Counted from the stretch's first letter, positions 34,450 to 46,511 are shown. The stretch: DNA of 64,000 nucleotides from Epithemia pelagica (GCA_946965045.2 OX337241.1:1240001-1304000), one strand, 5' to 3'. Notes: generated from the letters alone by a model not told the origin. A program made the numbers and translations.

Positions 34450-36850
34450 CTACACCATGTCCTCTCCTTCCTTCTTTTCGTCATGAATATCTTCGTCGTC
34501 GGCATGGAGTGCGGAAGCGCTCGATGAGTATCCGGCAAAAATGGGAAGATCCTTCTCCGCAATTGGTTCTGCTCCACCTCCTCGTTGCTCCTTTACGTCA
34601 TTCAAAAGACTCGTGTCCACATAGATTTTACCTTCCTTATTCTTGGCCAGAACGTTGACAAAAGTATATCCCACCGTCATGTCGACATACTGATAGATTT
34701 TTTGACTGTAGACAGAGGAACCACTGACATTGGCAGTTCCGGAAAAGCTTACAATAATTTCGTAGAAATTGATAGCCTTTCGGACCGCATCATAGCTGTT
34801 TAGTTCAGATGGCCAAAAGCCATTGTTTTCGGCAATTCTAGCCCGAATACTACTTGGAAGGAGGGGAGAATTCTCGTCGCAAACATGGCGGATATTCCAC
34901 GTTCGACGAAAGAAGGGATGGCTGTCGGTTTGGACTTCCAAGGTATGGAAGATACGACGTGGAGCCAATCTATGATCTCCTACTCCTTCATCAACAGCCA
35001 CCTCTCCTTGAGGTTGAGTCACACCAACAGCGTCCGCAACGAGACTCATTCGATGGTGCACTTCCTTTTGTACAGCTTCTTCCATTTCCCGCTTTTGCTT
35101 CGCTTCGGCTTCTCGCTGTGCCCTGTTAAAGGGTTGAGCATGTTCGTCGCTATCTTCTTGTGGTTCGTGGCCGTCCGTACCGTCGTTGCTGTCGGTCGGT
35201 TTCGGAACAAGGGCATTGGCCGCTGCAGTCGCACTGGAAATGGCGCTTTGATTGAACCGCTGGGCCAAGGATCCTTTCGCCATCATGGCACGTGATACTC
35301 CACTCAACGACACGGGTTTCTTTTGCTTTGGTTTTCGGGGTTTTCCCTTGCGCTTCACCTTGTTCTTGGCAATCCGCTTATCCACCTCGTGGGTTGTTTC
35401 CAGACGCGACACAACTAGCATTACACCGGCATCCATAATTTCCCCTCCCTTTTGATTCCACATGGTATTGACCATTCGGAATTCCAAAATGGGACATGGG
35501 AGTTCCAAAGCCGCTTCATCCTCGTTGACCTCGGATATTTCAATGTCCCCAATTGTGTCTTGGTCTTTGGCGACCTGAATGCATCCAGTGCCGTATCGCA
35601 CTACGACGGGATCACTAAAGGCAACAGGGGCAATGGACTGGATACGAGCAATCTTGGCAAAAATTACCGCACCCGTGATTCCACCAAACAACACACCCAC
35701 AAAGGATTCGAAAGCCATGAGCATGTTGATGCCGGCACAACGCGATTGGTCAACTGTCGTAGCTGGCAATCCAGGTGCAATGATACCATAACCCACTGTG
35801 CTCAACGTCTAAGTTCAGGACAAGATCAAACGTTAGAGGTACGTTCTTCACAGGGCACTGAGCAGAGCAGAAACCAAAACTATCTTGACCTACCGTCCAG
35901 GACAGGTGATACGCGTCACCAAACTTGATATGTTCTGATGGTTCACGATCAACACCGACAATGCATTCAGGTTGATAGCGATCAATCCAGTAAACCAAAA
36001 TTGCAAAGAATGTGATCAACATCATGAAGAGCACAAAACTAAGCACAAACACGTGGAAAAAGTTGGCTCGAAAGGCCCAATGCAGAAATGTAGACAGCCA
36101 TGACACAAACTGTTGTTCCCCTTGCTGAATCGTCCTTCTGAAATTGTTGCTTTTCTGCATCCAGGACTGTTTCACAGTATCATCAAATGGTTTGGAAGTG
36201 ATACGATATTGCTTGATAGGAGGACCATCCTCCTTTTGTTCGCTTTCATCCTTAAAGCCTCCCGCATGTAGGACACCTGGAGTATGCGTTCGAATTTCGT
36301 GTTGCGCTTGATCGGCAGACTTTTTGGCCATTTTGGCAAGACGCGTGTGAAAGCGATGCTTCATGGGAATTTGATCTTGCGTCCCAACAGTGCGAATATA
36401 CTGGCACCGTGTGGAGACAGCACCCGTTGCCAAATCGACATGTTGTCCTGGCATTTTCATGTGTTTGGTACTCTTATCCCAGCCCCGTACCGCGTCATTA
36501 TTCGACAGTACACGACGCAAAAGAGGTGCCGAGCTTCGCAATGTGGCTGGTGGATTGGCCCGTCGTACGGGAGAGGGGATACCGGAAGCAAACGAGACTT
36601 TGGTTTCGGCTGTTCCGCTACTTTTGACGGAGGGAAGGGGCGGTGGTTGTTGATCCATGGTTGGATCTTCCACTATCACCGACAAGTACTTTCGCTCCAC
36701 TTTTGGTTCTTGAAACGAGACTGATTTAGAAACTGAGCCCTCATTTTCATCTTGAAAGACAACTTCGGTTTCGGGTGAAGTCGTCGCTGAAGCATTCTCT
36801 CTTGAGTTCACTTCCTCGATATTGTCCTCTTCCCTCGTTCCTTGCTCCAT
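34450..36850 (-). CDS. Kir-type inward-rectifier potassium channel 2
   Basis: Two exons, 36850-35894 (319 codons) and 35808-34450, with an 85-bp intron (gtaggt...ttag), give about 771 residues. The start MEQGTREED at 36850 is preferred to ATG 37009, because the 53 added residues have no counterpart in Kir 1. Helix 1 is VFVLSFVLFMMLITFFAILV; the pore loop AYHLSWT joins TLSTVGYG across the intron; helix 2 is MLMAFESFVGVLFGGITGAV. The cytoplasmic Kir domain shows AFSDPVVVRY, CPILEFRMVNT, HPFFRRTWNIRHVC and VSFSGTANVSGSSV. A Lys-rich and charged insertion interrupts it. The intron sits at exactly the same codon junction as in Kir 1, so the two arose by duplication; they now converge with the JmjC gene between them. 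The C-terminus ends DEKKEGEDMV. Confidence 0.92.
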
Positions 36851-37532
36851 TTTGTGCTCGTTGCTGCACTTGTCCAACGTCTTCAATGGACTTGATGCGA
36901 ACCAAATAAGTTGGAAGACTGCAAAGATGGACGATGTACGATGTATTGGCAACCCGGTCACCTGGTAGTTACGCAGTTCTTGATGTAGCAGACCAAAGAT
37001 GGCTGGCACTCTGGCGGATCTTGTAAAGACTTACTAAGATTGACCTTGTGTCTTAGGTTGCGAAACGCACAAATCCATCATATACCCGCCACCCGCCTCG
37101 GAAAATGTGGCTCGTCAACGTCAACTTGATTGCAGGATCAACTTTTCCTTCCATCTTGGCTCTTGGCAAGACAGTGTCCCTACTTCCTGTTCTATACTCT
37201 CTTCCTACTCGCTCTTTTGGGAGTACACAGGCGTGACTGACCGCGCGAATGGTGCGACGTGCGACGCCAATTGCGCACGTGCGTTTTTAATACACGCTTT
37301 CCCTTCAGTCTTGTGTGCAAAAAGAGGGTATCATGTCATGATCAACCGGGGTAGTCTAACTTCCAATGGATAGACTCTGTTCTCTAGGCCTCCAAGGGGA
37401 CACGGCGTTGAAAGCAGTCACTCCTAAAGAGATAGAAATATACAAATATTGAATGACGGCGAAAGGACAGCCAGAATCAACTCCTCTTATTATTTATGAT
37501 TAGCATGCAAGCGCATCTTCTCTTTTGCACAT
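36851..37532. other. Intergenic region, Kir 2 / cysteine synthase
   Basis: This 0.68-kb region contains the Kir 2 upstream sequence and the cysteine synthase 3' flank. No gene or repeat is recognised. Confidence 0.5.
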
Positions 37533-38736
37533 CTAGGCACCAATAGGCTCGGCCTTTTGAGCCGCAGCCTCATCCCAAAGACTCTGGAAGAGTGCCGTCG
37601 AGAGATAACGCTCTCCAAAGGATGGAATGACACAAACAATACGTTTACCGGCATTTTCCGGACGACTGGCAACTTGGGTGGCGGCCAAGACGGAAGCTCC
37701 ACTCGAGATACCGCAGAAGATACCTTCTTCCGTGGCCACTCGACGCGCCATGGCCATGGCATCTTCGCCCGAAATTTGAATGATTTCATCCAACAAGGAA
37801 GTTTCGCAATTGCCTGGCACAAATCCGGCTCCAATACCTTGAATCTTATGGGGACCTGGCTTGCCGCCAGACAGAACAGCCGATTCGACGGGCTCAATGG
37901 CAATCAACTTCAAATTGGGATTCAAGGGCTTGAGGTATTGGCCACATCCAGTCAAGGTTCCACCAGTTCCGACGCCACCAATCAAAATATCGACCTTACC
38001 TGTTGCGCAGAGTCGATATTAAAAATGCAGTTAGACGACCATGATGTTCGACATTGAATCACAAATAGCCACCACTTGTGGCAATCAACCATGAAGAACA
38101 CCCCAGGGGCAACACAAACTTACCATCAGTGTCGCGCCAGATCTCAGGGCCAGTCATTTCACGGTGAATCTTTGGGTTATCAGGGTTGTTGAACTGCTGC
38201 AAAAGCATGGCATCTGCACCCAAATCCTTGACGAGTTCTTCTGCCTTGGCAATGGCACCTCCCATACCCTTGGCAGCAGGCGTAAGAACAACTTCAGCTC
38301 CGAAAGCCTTGAGAAGCACTCGACGTTCCATAGACATGGATTCAGGCATGGTCAATTTCAAAGTGTATCCTCGAGCGGCGCATACCATGGCCAGACCGAT
38401 TCCGGTATTTCCTGAGGTAGGTTCGACCAAGGTGGTCTTTCCTGGGACGATATCCCCACGAGCTTCAGCTTCCAAAATCATGCTCATGGCAATACGGTCT
38501 TTGACGCTATTAGCAGGGTTCTGTGATTCCAACTTGGCGACAACCTCCGCCACACAGCCCTCGGTGACTCGATTCAACTTGACCAAGGGAGTATTGCCAA
38601 TCAAATCCAAAATGTCCGACGCAATGTTGTCTTGAAGAACCAACTTCGAGTTCTTTGAGGATGGTGCCACTGGAGCGAAAGCATTGCTGGCTGTAGCCAA
38701 GCATGAGAAGAGTGTCAACGTTAGACTTAGCTTCAT
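37533..38736 (-). CDS. Cysteine synthase (O-acetylserine (thiol)lyase), plastid-targeted
   Basis: PLP enzyme that makes cysteine from O-acetylserine and sulfide. Exon 1 is 38736-38124, the 124-bp intron 38000-38123 starts gtaagt and ends cag, and exon 2 is 37999-37533; the split Gly codon rejoins to read [13 protein letters not shown], and the product is 359 residues. The start at 38736 gives a diatom plastid pre-sequence: a hydrophobic signal peptide ([19 protein letters not shown]) followed by FAPVAP, the Phe-type cleavage motif. Core motifs are [11 protein letters not shown], the PLP lysine in NPANSVKDR (near residue 79), the substrate loop [10 protein letters not shown], and the glycine-rich phosphate loop GGVGTGGT. 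An upstream in-frame ATG at 38853 would destroy the signal peptide. The protein ends [12 protein letters not shown]. Assignment and targeting are both well supported. Confidence 0.95.
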
Positions 38737-39329
38737 GGTCAGGACACAAGATACAAGATACTTTGAATTATGACGACTTGTGTGTGTGTGTGGAGGAGAG
38801 CGTATCTTTTTTCTTTTTACCACAACTGTGTCATGTCTCATGTCATGTACCATACCATGCGCGTTTCTGTACGCCGCAGAAAATGCCCAGGCACAATTGG
38901 CATCCTCCCCAGTTCTATTGGCGCGTATCTTTCATAATTCAATCTTATCATTGAGATGGCAAAGCCGATGAGGATTGTTCGCCAGACGGAAGGCGGGTCT
39001 TGGTCTTACTTGCAGGCCAGACCGTCGACCGCTTCCCCCCCCGAGTTCCGAGTGTTATTGCACTTCCGATATACACGACGTATTCCTCTATGATGACCTA
39101 CTCCTCTATATCTTGCTATTTTCGATGTGATAGGCTCAAAGGAGACCAGTGACCAGTGAGGAGCCCTCCTTGCAGAAAAGCAGGATACATGCATAGAAGA
39201 ATGGCCACTGATTTTAATATAATTCAACTAAAAGAAGAAAATCGATCGAGAACTTTATCTAAGAACATCATTCACCCATCGCATTCGTTTCATCGCCGTC
39301 AATGTTTGTCAGCTACTCCTAGTCAACTC
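38737..39329. other. Intergenic region, cysteine synthase / peroxidase
   Basis: This 0.6-kb region between two minus-strand genes should hold the cysteine synthase promoter, with a gt-rich tract near 38776-38795. No gene is seen. Confidence 0.5.
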
Positions 39330-40676
39330 CTACCAGAACTGATACCAGGGCTTGGTGGCAGGGAAGGGAACGCCAAGCTCCAACAGTTTTGCAAAGGCCT
39401 TTGCGAAATCAGTAGCGAAGCGATCTCCGTTCTTGGCATAGACTTCAACCCACTTTTTAAATTCAGGATCCGCAAGGAGGGCCATGTCACTAGGCAACAT
39501 CATGAGCTGCCCAGTGGCATCTTCATACTGATCGGGGCCAGTCCAAGGCTTGCCATTGTGAGTCAGTTTGGGAGACCAGCGTTCCTCCACCAAAAGGCGG
39601 AAGTACTCGTTGCTGAAGGTTGTTTCTGCATTTGTCCAAGGTCCCCTGTTGCGTTCACGATAAGAAGCAGATGATTGAGGTTTCGAGGTAACAGATCGAA
39701 AAAACATTGCGGCGTTGCAGTGTGCACACGTACCAGTATCCACTGCGGTCCGTGTAGCATCGGCCCATGGCATGAGCACCTGATAGGGCAACAATCTGCG
39801 ACAAAATAAGTTCAGAGAAGAGGAATTTAAGAACCAAATACGATGGACAAGACTCCATTAGGAAATGTGGCCATATCTGCGTACCTCTTGGTCATTAAAT
39901 CCCATGCGGTAAAAAATATCACGCAAATGCTGCACGGTATGGACACGTGATCCCATGTCTGCGTTGGGAAGAACATCTGTTTTGGGAGAGGTTTCACCTG
40001 TTTCGAAATCCCCACGTCCGGTGCGAAATGAAATAGTCGGCCCACCGGCTTCCTCAACGGCCACAACACCAGCATAGGTGTACAGATCGGCATAGGTCAT
40101 GGTTGGAAATTTCGCCTTGACTGGTTCCAAGACCGTTCGGGCAATGTTCAAACCAGCATTATTCCCATAAGAGGCTTCGGGATTAAATCGTTGACGGGCT
40201 CCGTTGGATCCACCCGAATTGTCCTTGGCACTGTAAGTACCACTGCAATGCCACGCCAAACGAATAAAGGTCCCCGCCAAGCTCGAGCCGTCACCCCTCT
40301 TTTCAGCATCGGCATCAATCACGTCCAGAATAGCTTGTCGGACTTTTTTCAAATCGACGGCAGCAGACGACCCGTCGTCTTTGGCGTGAACCACCTGGAA
40401 ATCTTGCGCATAGTAGTTCACAGCAACCCCCGTGGCGGCAAGGGGCACCAAGGTTTGCTACACGTGTGGAAAGTGGTGAAATGGACATATGGTAAGAAGT
40501 CAAACTGGAACCAGGCTCGTCAACTGGATTAAAAGTGGGATGGACAACATATGTTTACCATAGGAGGAACATCCATTGCCATCCATTGCTCCTCTCACTC
40601 AGACGAAAACGAGAAATGTATGGGTTCAACGTACCAATCCTCGAATCGATGCGGTGTGACGGAACGCGCTGAACAT
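39330..40676 (-). CDS. Class I haem peroxidase, cytochrome c peroxidase-like
   Basis: Four exons: 40676-40635 (14 codons), 40457-39885, 39795-39734 and 39645-39330, giving about 330 residues; the three introns (177, 89 and 88 bp) keep frame and have GT-AG ends. Such enzymes remove hydrogen peroxide using cytochrome c or ascorbate. Distal residues lie in [12 protein letters not shown] (Arg 80, Trp 83, His 84). The proximal His 213 is in [12 protein letters not shown]. The joined exons give [17 protein letters not shown], with the Trp (229) that forms the radical in cytochrome c peroxidase. The end [16 protein letters not shown] resembles cytochrome c peroxidase more than plant ascorbate peroxidase. 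The tiny first exon ([14 protein letters not shown]) is basic and amphipathic, fitting mitochondrial import. The donor of that exon is the least certain boundary. Confidence 0.88.
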
Positions 40677-41480
40677 GGTGAATGATACAAGTAGCTCTCT
40701 CTATTCACGATGATGAGAACCAAGATGGTTTGTTGACAGTTGACAACGTATCTTGAGAATCTTTTCCTGGGATTGGGATAGATCTTGTTGATCAGGAGAT
40801 AATACTACATACCTACAGATAATATATATAGTAAAAAGTGCTGTATGTTTATAAGTACTCCTGTATATTCGTGACTCCTTCATCATCGAATCATACAAGC
40901 ATTGAGTTCAGGGAGTGTGTTCCTGTCGTAGACTCCTGTATAATTAGTACTAGAAGCACAATCCTCGATAGCGTTTTGCGTTATTAGTGTCCGACTCGCG
41001 ACTTCCCAGTGGCTTTAATAAGTATTTTATTACCTGTAATGCTATGTGTGACTTCTTCCGAACGCTAGAATTTCGTCAAAAATGACGAAAAAACGGTTGA
41101 TTGTTGACCATGGTGGAGGGCCATCCCGACCTGTTGAACTGTTGCCGAGTTGCATCCAGCTCCCTTAGGCCTTAGGGTGTTGTTGGACCACCACCAATGG
41201 GGCAACAGTTCAACGCATCGGCATCATCCTCAATAACATGATCATCGGACCCCGCCCACACACGATAGTCTCGTACAAAACGAAGTTTTTCTGGGAGAAC
41301 GCGAGATTGTCGAGTTTCGGAAGCACTTTTCACATGAGAGGCATAATTAGAAGGGCTTTATTCATAAGATGGCTGGCGTGATTTACGTAGATTTCCTACT
41401 GGAGCGCTACGACAGGAACATTCTGTCTGAACTCAGCTTGTAGGAGGGAGGAGGGTAGCTAGGAGTACCTAGGAGTAGTA
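40677..41480. other. Intergenic region left of the DIRS-like element
   Basis: This is A/T-rich near 40800-40880. It includes a 14-bp inverted pair gttgaactgttgcc at 41133-41146 and 41201-41214. Just before the element it has a ctaggagtacctaggagtag tract that resembles the flank at 54974 onward. No gene is seen. Confidence 0.55.
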
Positions 41481-41506
41481 AGGCTATCTCCACCCGGGGC
41501 CGCTAA
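41481..41506 (+). repeat. Left inverted end of the DIRS-like element
   Basis: aggctatctccacccggggccgcta pairs with the right end at 46559-46583. Confidence 0.7.
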
Positions 41507-41806
41507 AGGTCCAAAAACCGCTATTGAACTCCACGACGTCCTCTAACCGCTAAACGTAATGTGCTAAAGCTAAGATGGTGGCGACGACTGACAAGTCAGT
41601 CACAAGTTCTACCGACGCATACCTACACGACAAGCTTGCTGATTGAACTGAATCCAAGTGCGTATGAGGCAATCAATAATGACTCTGGATTTGAGGTGCA
41701 AGAGGCAAGCTCATCGGTCACACTGTCTTCAGACTGATCGTTTCAAGAAGGTGCTCTTCCCTGCAGGTCTAGCATCCATTGACTGTGTATCGTTCTGAGT
41801 TTACGG

Positions 41807-42597
41807 TTGAAGAGACTGATGCTGGGGAATCCTACGAAACGCGACAACGTATTTAGATGGTATCGAGTGGTGTTAAATCTACCAGGCACCAAGTCCTATC
41901 GTCCGGGAGAGCCCTGGATTTCAAAACGGAGACAGAACGGGGTGTTGGCTGCGGATGCTCACGCTTATGTAGACGACCTGCGGGGGACTGGCCCCACGTC
42001 TCATGATGCATGGCAAATAAGCTCTGTTATCGCGAAAACTGCGTCGTTTTATGGGGTTCAAGACGCGGCTAGGAAACGACGTGAACAGACTCAGCGCCCT
42101 GGTGTGTGGGCCGGAGTTGTTTGCGGCACAGCACCCGACAGACCATTCATTTCTGTCACCTGGGAGAAAACGAAGCGAGAAGTAGCAAGATTGATAAAAC
42201 CGGCTACCTGCTCTAGCACCTTGCGTTGGGCAGAGCATACCCAACTCTGTTGTTGTATCTCAACGGGGTGTATGCCACAATTAACATTTGGCGCCCTGGA
42301 AGAGATGAAGATGGTTGGCGAGTGAACTTGGATTCTGACAATTTAAGAAACATTGGAGACGAACAGAATGCTCCAGACAGAGTTCGCTTGGTGGATCGAA
42401 TGACTTTCGACGTATCAGCGATGGAAGAGCTGACCCAGGCGGACCACCCACCCGAGAGATTTCTGCGACCAGAGAAGGACACGTCGCAAGTCCGCTATTA
42501 TTTCGGTGATGCCTCGGGCGCAGGTTTCGGTATGTCGGGCTGGTCGCCAGGAGACGAAGAAATAGAAGTTGACTTTGGTGCATGGGAAGCTTCAGCC
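41807..42597 (+). pseudogene. DIRS-like reverse transcriptase / RNase H, first part
   Basis: Two overlapping frames, 41807-42325 and 42226-42597, connect through a frameshift near 42200-42230. The first has the catalytic-type AHAYVDDLRGTG, followed by ISSVIAKTASFYGVQDA and GVWAGVVC, in the arrangement of tyrosine-recombinase retroelement RTs. The second carries the RNase H opening RYYFGDASGAGFGMSGWS and ends FGAWEASA at the solo LTR. The RT fingers and the upstream palm are absent, so the gene is truncated at its 5' side. If the LTR and one target copy are set aside, the frame continues directly into the next feature. Confidence 0.78.
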
Positions 42598-43381
42598 TGT
42601 TAGAATTCTCACCGTCTATGGTGGTTAGATTCTACATCTCATCGATTCCCCATGTCACATAGCCTCGTGCTATCGCATCATGCCATCTAGCTTCGAGCTA
42701 TGTTCCCTAGCTTCGCGCTATATCGACCTAGATTTCTTCGTAAATCATGAAAAGTGAGAATAGATTGACGAACTCACTCTCAAGACTAAACTGGGTCGTG
42801 CGGTATTACAACGGACGTAAATTTGGCCGTTGCTCGGACACTATACGAACGCCCTAAGCGTACGCGCCCGAAATCATCGAGCGCGCCCAAGCGACATCCG
42901 AGCGCTGTCGGCATCTATCCGACCCAACGGTCTAAGTATCCCAAGCACGACACACGATCACGCGAGACCATATTTCCATTCCCACAATCTCCAAATTGTC
43001 AACAAGCTGCGCGCCATGAAAACAACTATGCCAATCCAAAGCAAGAGCTGTTGACCCTGTATATGTTATCCGTCCACATATACATGTCATATACATCACA
43101 TGAATCGACTCCAATTATTCCAAACCTGTTGCCGCCAAGAACCTATGACACATGACCCTTGGCAGGACCGAACATTTCACGTAGACCTATCGTAGTAATC
43201 AACACACAATCTAACAATATCACCATTTATCACATCCTCTTTTGTGTCCCGACTATCCTTTTGATAGACTACGACTTGCTTTCCTCTCTTACCCGTGGAG
43301 AGGTTTGTATCGGTTGGTGACTACCTGATTGTCTGCTCTACCGAGCATCAACGCCACTGCAATTCCAAGAGAATTGTAACA
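42598..43381 (+). repeat. Solo LTR of the copia-2 family
   Basis: 784 bp, starting tgttagaattctc and ending ttgtaaca, opposite in orientation to the full element at 46584-54967. It is flanked on both sides by the 5-bp target duplication cagcc (42593-42597 and 43382-43386). It contains several substitutions and length changes relative to the LTRs of the full element, so it is older. Confidence 0.95.
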
Positions 43382-44286
43382 CAGCCATGCAAGGGTCATC
43401 CTCCAACTTCCGTGAATTAGCGAACATTGTCATGAAGATTGAGGATCTGGACCAAGAAGGCAGAGTCAACGCCAAGACGGAATTCTTCATATTTACTGAC
43501 AACGTGCATGCTGAAGCGGCATTCTACCGAGGCTCTGCGAAGTCTCCCGAGGTGCTGCATCTCATGTTCCGGTTACACAAGATATTGATGAAAGGGGTCG
43601 CGTTCATTCATGTTGTGTGGGTCACCGGTAAGCGCATGATCGCGCAAGGGAGTGACGGTCTTTCTCGGTCCGACCTCACTAGCGGGGTCTTACGCGGGTC
43701 TAATATGTTGGACTACGTCCCTCTCCACCTCACTGCGGGAGAAAGACAGCCCGCGAGAATTCAACGCTTGTTGGGAGATGTACTTGGACCCCGGCTCAAG
43801 GAGGTAGTCCTTATGGAGCCCGAGCAGTGGTTTACTGCACCCCAAGACACCAATGGGGTATTCGTTTGGCAGCCACCTCCTTGTCTGGCTGATGTTGCAA
43901 TCTACATGCTCAGCGAGGCATGGCACATACGGCCTTGGAATGTACATGTCGTATTGATACCTTCGCTAATGAGCGGCAAATGGCGAAAGATGCTTTTCAA
44001 GATTTCGGACGTGATTTGTGTTTTACCGTTTGGCGATGAGTGGTGGCCGCGAGATCAGGAGTTCGAACCTCTCACTCTCGCGTTTATCTTTCCATTGTTG
44101 AACAGAACTCCGTGGCGAGTTAAATTCGAGTCACTTTTTTGCAACCAAGGACATAGTTTGCGCACGTTGCACAGGCAACCTGTCCCATTCGCGAGGAATT
44201 ATCTGCGCGAACTATGGTCATCCGCGTGGGCACTGGAGGGCGTGTCGTTCGGCCTTCCATCCCCATTGTTACACCGTGGGATGTGA
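43382..44286 (+). pseudogene. DIRS-like RNase H continuation and downstream domain
   Basis: This continues the frame that the solo LTR interrupts. SSNFRELANIV, then FIFTDNVHAEAAFYRGSAKS with the catalytic-type Asp, and GSDGLSRSDL complete RNase H. A 190-residue conserved-looking domain follows (WQPPPCLADVAIYMLSEAWH, LPFGDEWWPRDQEFEPLTL). It ends in SAWALEG and then leaves the family-like reading. The stop at 44284-44286 overlaps the start of the recombinase frame by 11 bp, a usual arrangement for adjacent element ORFs. No stop interrupts this 300-codon stretch. Confidence 0.78.
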
Positions 44287-45691
44287 ACCGGATCCGTTTC
44301 CAAGAGATCTTCAACCCAAGCGAACTGAGTTCAATGAAAACGGCGAGCTGGTCGAAGAAGCGAGGGGATGGGAAACGACGGACAAAGAAAAGAAGGACAT
44401 GGCTGGTTGGTTCACATGTGCACGCGCTGGGGATCACTTGATGACGACGTTCCAGTGCACCCTATGTCACTTTCGGAACATCTACAAGAGGGACCCAGAC
44501 ATATCGTCTCGAGAGGACGATTGGGCAATGAAGTGTATTACAAGAGCGAATCTCGACGCGTTCTGGGCACGGAGGTCCAGTACTGTACGAAGCAATTTGA
44601 TGGAAGTCTCTCGGGTGATGAGGATTCTTAAGGACCTACGAATCGAGAATCCGTGTCCCAACAACCCTCGAGGACCCGTTCCGTTGAAGGACACTGTTGG
44701 GATGGCGGTAGCCATGATATCTCTACAACGCTCATTGGACAAGGGCAAAAATTCAACCACCATCCAATGGGACACTATGCGTGGGATTCGATCGAGTTTA
44801 AGCAATTTGGTCCATACCACACCCTCTGGATCTGAGGGGTCTATTCTATCAGATGGTCGTCGATCCACTCACATTACTACAAGTCCCACTAACTCCTTGT
44901 GGCTCAAGAGATTCATGATTGGCTGCCACGAACGCATGGGAGACGTGAAGATTCAAGATGTCACAGTCTCGATTGAGTTACTCCTCGCTCTCCAGACGTT
45001 GTTGGAACAAGGATGGCGGCTGGAGGGTGAGAGGTCTCCAGGCTTTTCAAAAAGAAAGTTTGAAACGGCGCTTTTGGGTGCAGTGTTGACTCTGGGTTTC
45101 TCGTCCGGCCTAAGAGGAGAAGAGTTAGGTCACATTCGATTGAGCGAATCAAGACTGTGTACAGAACTTGGCCTAAAGCACCCAACCAAGGCTCACGTGG
45201 TGCTGGCATTACAAGGCCGATTTAAAAATACAGCTGTGTATCGGCGTCACAAGATTCCTCTTGTGCTAGTAACCAAATCAGGAATAAGGAATGCAGATTG
45301 GATGATTCGACTTTTGGATCTCTACTCAGTTGTGGGAATTGAAGAGGGGCCGCTTATCCGAATGGATCCTCGTCATGACCAAGCGGCAAGCATTTGTGAA
45401 ATTGACATATTGTGGCATAAGAGGCTGCATATGTTACAGGTGGTGCATCCCTCCCTGATACCAGACTTGTCGGAAACTGGGGCGACCTTCAGTGTCCGGC
45501 GCTCACTGAGAAGAGGCTCAACCACCCAAGCGAGGAATCAAAAGGTTCCAAAGGATGTGGTGAAGCTGAACAACAGATGGAGATCGGAAGATCAGGCTGG
45601 GAATCGGGTTGCTCAATCAGAGATGATAGAAGTATACACCGACGTCGTGGCGGCCTTAGGTACACTTTTGCAGTACTCAGAGGCTCTGTGA
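44276..45691 (+). CDS. DIRS-like tyrosine recombinase
   Basis: 471-codon open frame, uninterrupted. Tyrosine recombinases integrate the circular DNA form of DIRS-type elements. The N-terminal part has a zinc-ribbon-like CARAGDH / CTLCHFRNIYKRDP pair near residues 48-75. The catalytic core shows GFSSGLRGEELGHI with the first Arg near residue 280, the long beta sheet region, a RRSLRRGSTTQA segment where the family usually has HS-x-x-R-x-G, and a candidate Tyr nucleophile in MIEVYTDVV near 452. The expected second-helix His appears to be Arg here. The frame overlaps the upstream one by 11 bp. Family assignment is from motifs and order with RT and RNase H; activity is uncertain. Confidence 0.72.
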   Translation: MGCEPDPFPRDLQPKRTEFNENGELVEEARGWETTDKEKKDMAGWFTCARAGDHLMTTFQCTLCHFRNIYKRDPDISSREDDWAMKCITRANLDAFWARRSSTVRSNLMEVSRVMRILKDLRIENPCPNNPRGPVPLKDTVGMAVAMISLQRSLDKGKNSTTIQWDTMRGIRSSLSNLVHTTPSGSEGSILSDGRRSTHITTSPTNSLWLKRFMIGCHERMGDVKIQDVTVSIELLLALQTLLEQGWRLEGERSPGFSKRKFETALLGAVLTLGFSSGLRGEELGHIRLSESRLCTELGLKHPTKAHVVLALQGRFKNTAVYRRHKIPLVLVTKSGIRNADWMIRLLDLYSVVGIEEGPLIRMDPRHDQAASICEIDILWHKRLHMLQVVHPSLIPDLSETGATFSVRRSLRRGSTTQARNQKVPKDVVKLNNRWRSEDQAGNRVAQSEMIEVYTDVVAALGTLLQYSEAL

Positions 45692-46210
45692 AAAGAAAAA
45701 TCTTCGAGATGAGAGCAAGCTGACAGATTGCTTTTGGATATTCATCCAGAGAAGTGGACAAGGTGGGGGATAAGGATAAGCCATCGCAAACATGGTTTGT
45801 TCGTCGTTTGAGATTTGGCTGTTGGACATTGAAAGCTGAGAACGTGTTCGAACTTCAAAGGGATCTCACAGTGGCATGTGACGATTTCAATGAATGGCAT
45901 CTAGCGGTGGTTCGCCCCGCGTGCCGACTCGCTTTGGCGAGGGTTCCGGACTGTTCATCCGGTGGACGAGTCTACGGTCAATGAAGGCGTGTCGTGACAC
46001 TTGACAGTGGTCTGGCATGCGTCGATCCCAAAGAGCAGTACATTTATTTGATGTCTGCTTTACTCCTGTGGGTTGGAGTTCCCCTATCGATAATGTACGT
46101 AGACAGTACTATACGTGCAACTGCAAACCCTTTCCCGTTCTCTGGTGGTGACCATGCCAACGTGTAGGCAGCGAAGTAAACGGTGACTCGCGCGGATGTA
46201 CGAGATACCA

Positions 46211-46279
46211 GCTCCGCTATCCGCTATTTTTGCCGCTATTCGGGGCCCCAAATAGCGTCAAAATAGCGGATAGCGGAGC
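46211..46279. repeat. 69-bp near-perfect palindrome in the DIRS-like 3' region
   Basis: The left arm gctccgctatccgctatttt (46211-46230) is the exact reverse complement of 46260-46279. Inner arms cgctatt (46234-46240) and aatagcg (46251-46257) pair too, around ggggcccc (46242-46249). Confidence 0.95.
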
Positions 46280-46511
46280 AATCGCTAACCGTCGGCATAA
46301 ATGAAATAACGCATGATGCCAACAGTGTGTTTTTTGAATCTCTCGCGTGACGACGTTGTTTGATTCCGCAACTTCCGCGCCCGCCACCCTTTTTTAACCG
46401 AATCAACAGAGGGCATATGCGTAATGCGTACGACCTACGCGCGGTATATAGAGATAGTGGCAAGAATAGCGGAGATCGTGTGGAGTTTATTTTCCCTTGG
46501 CTCCGCTAATC

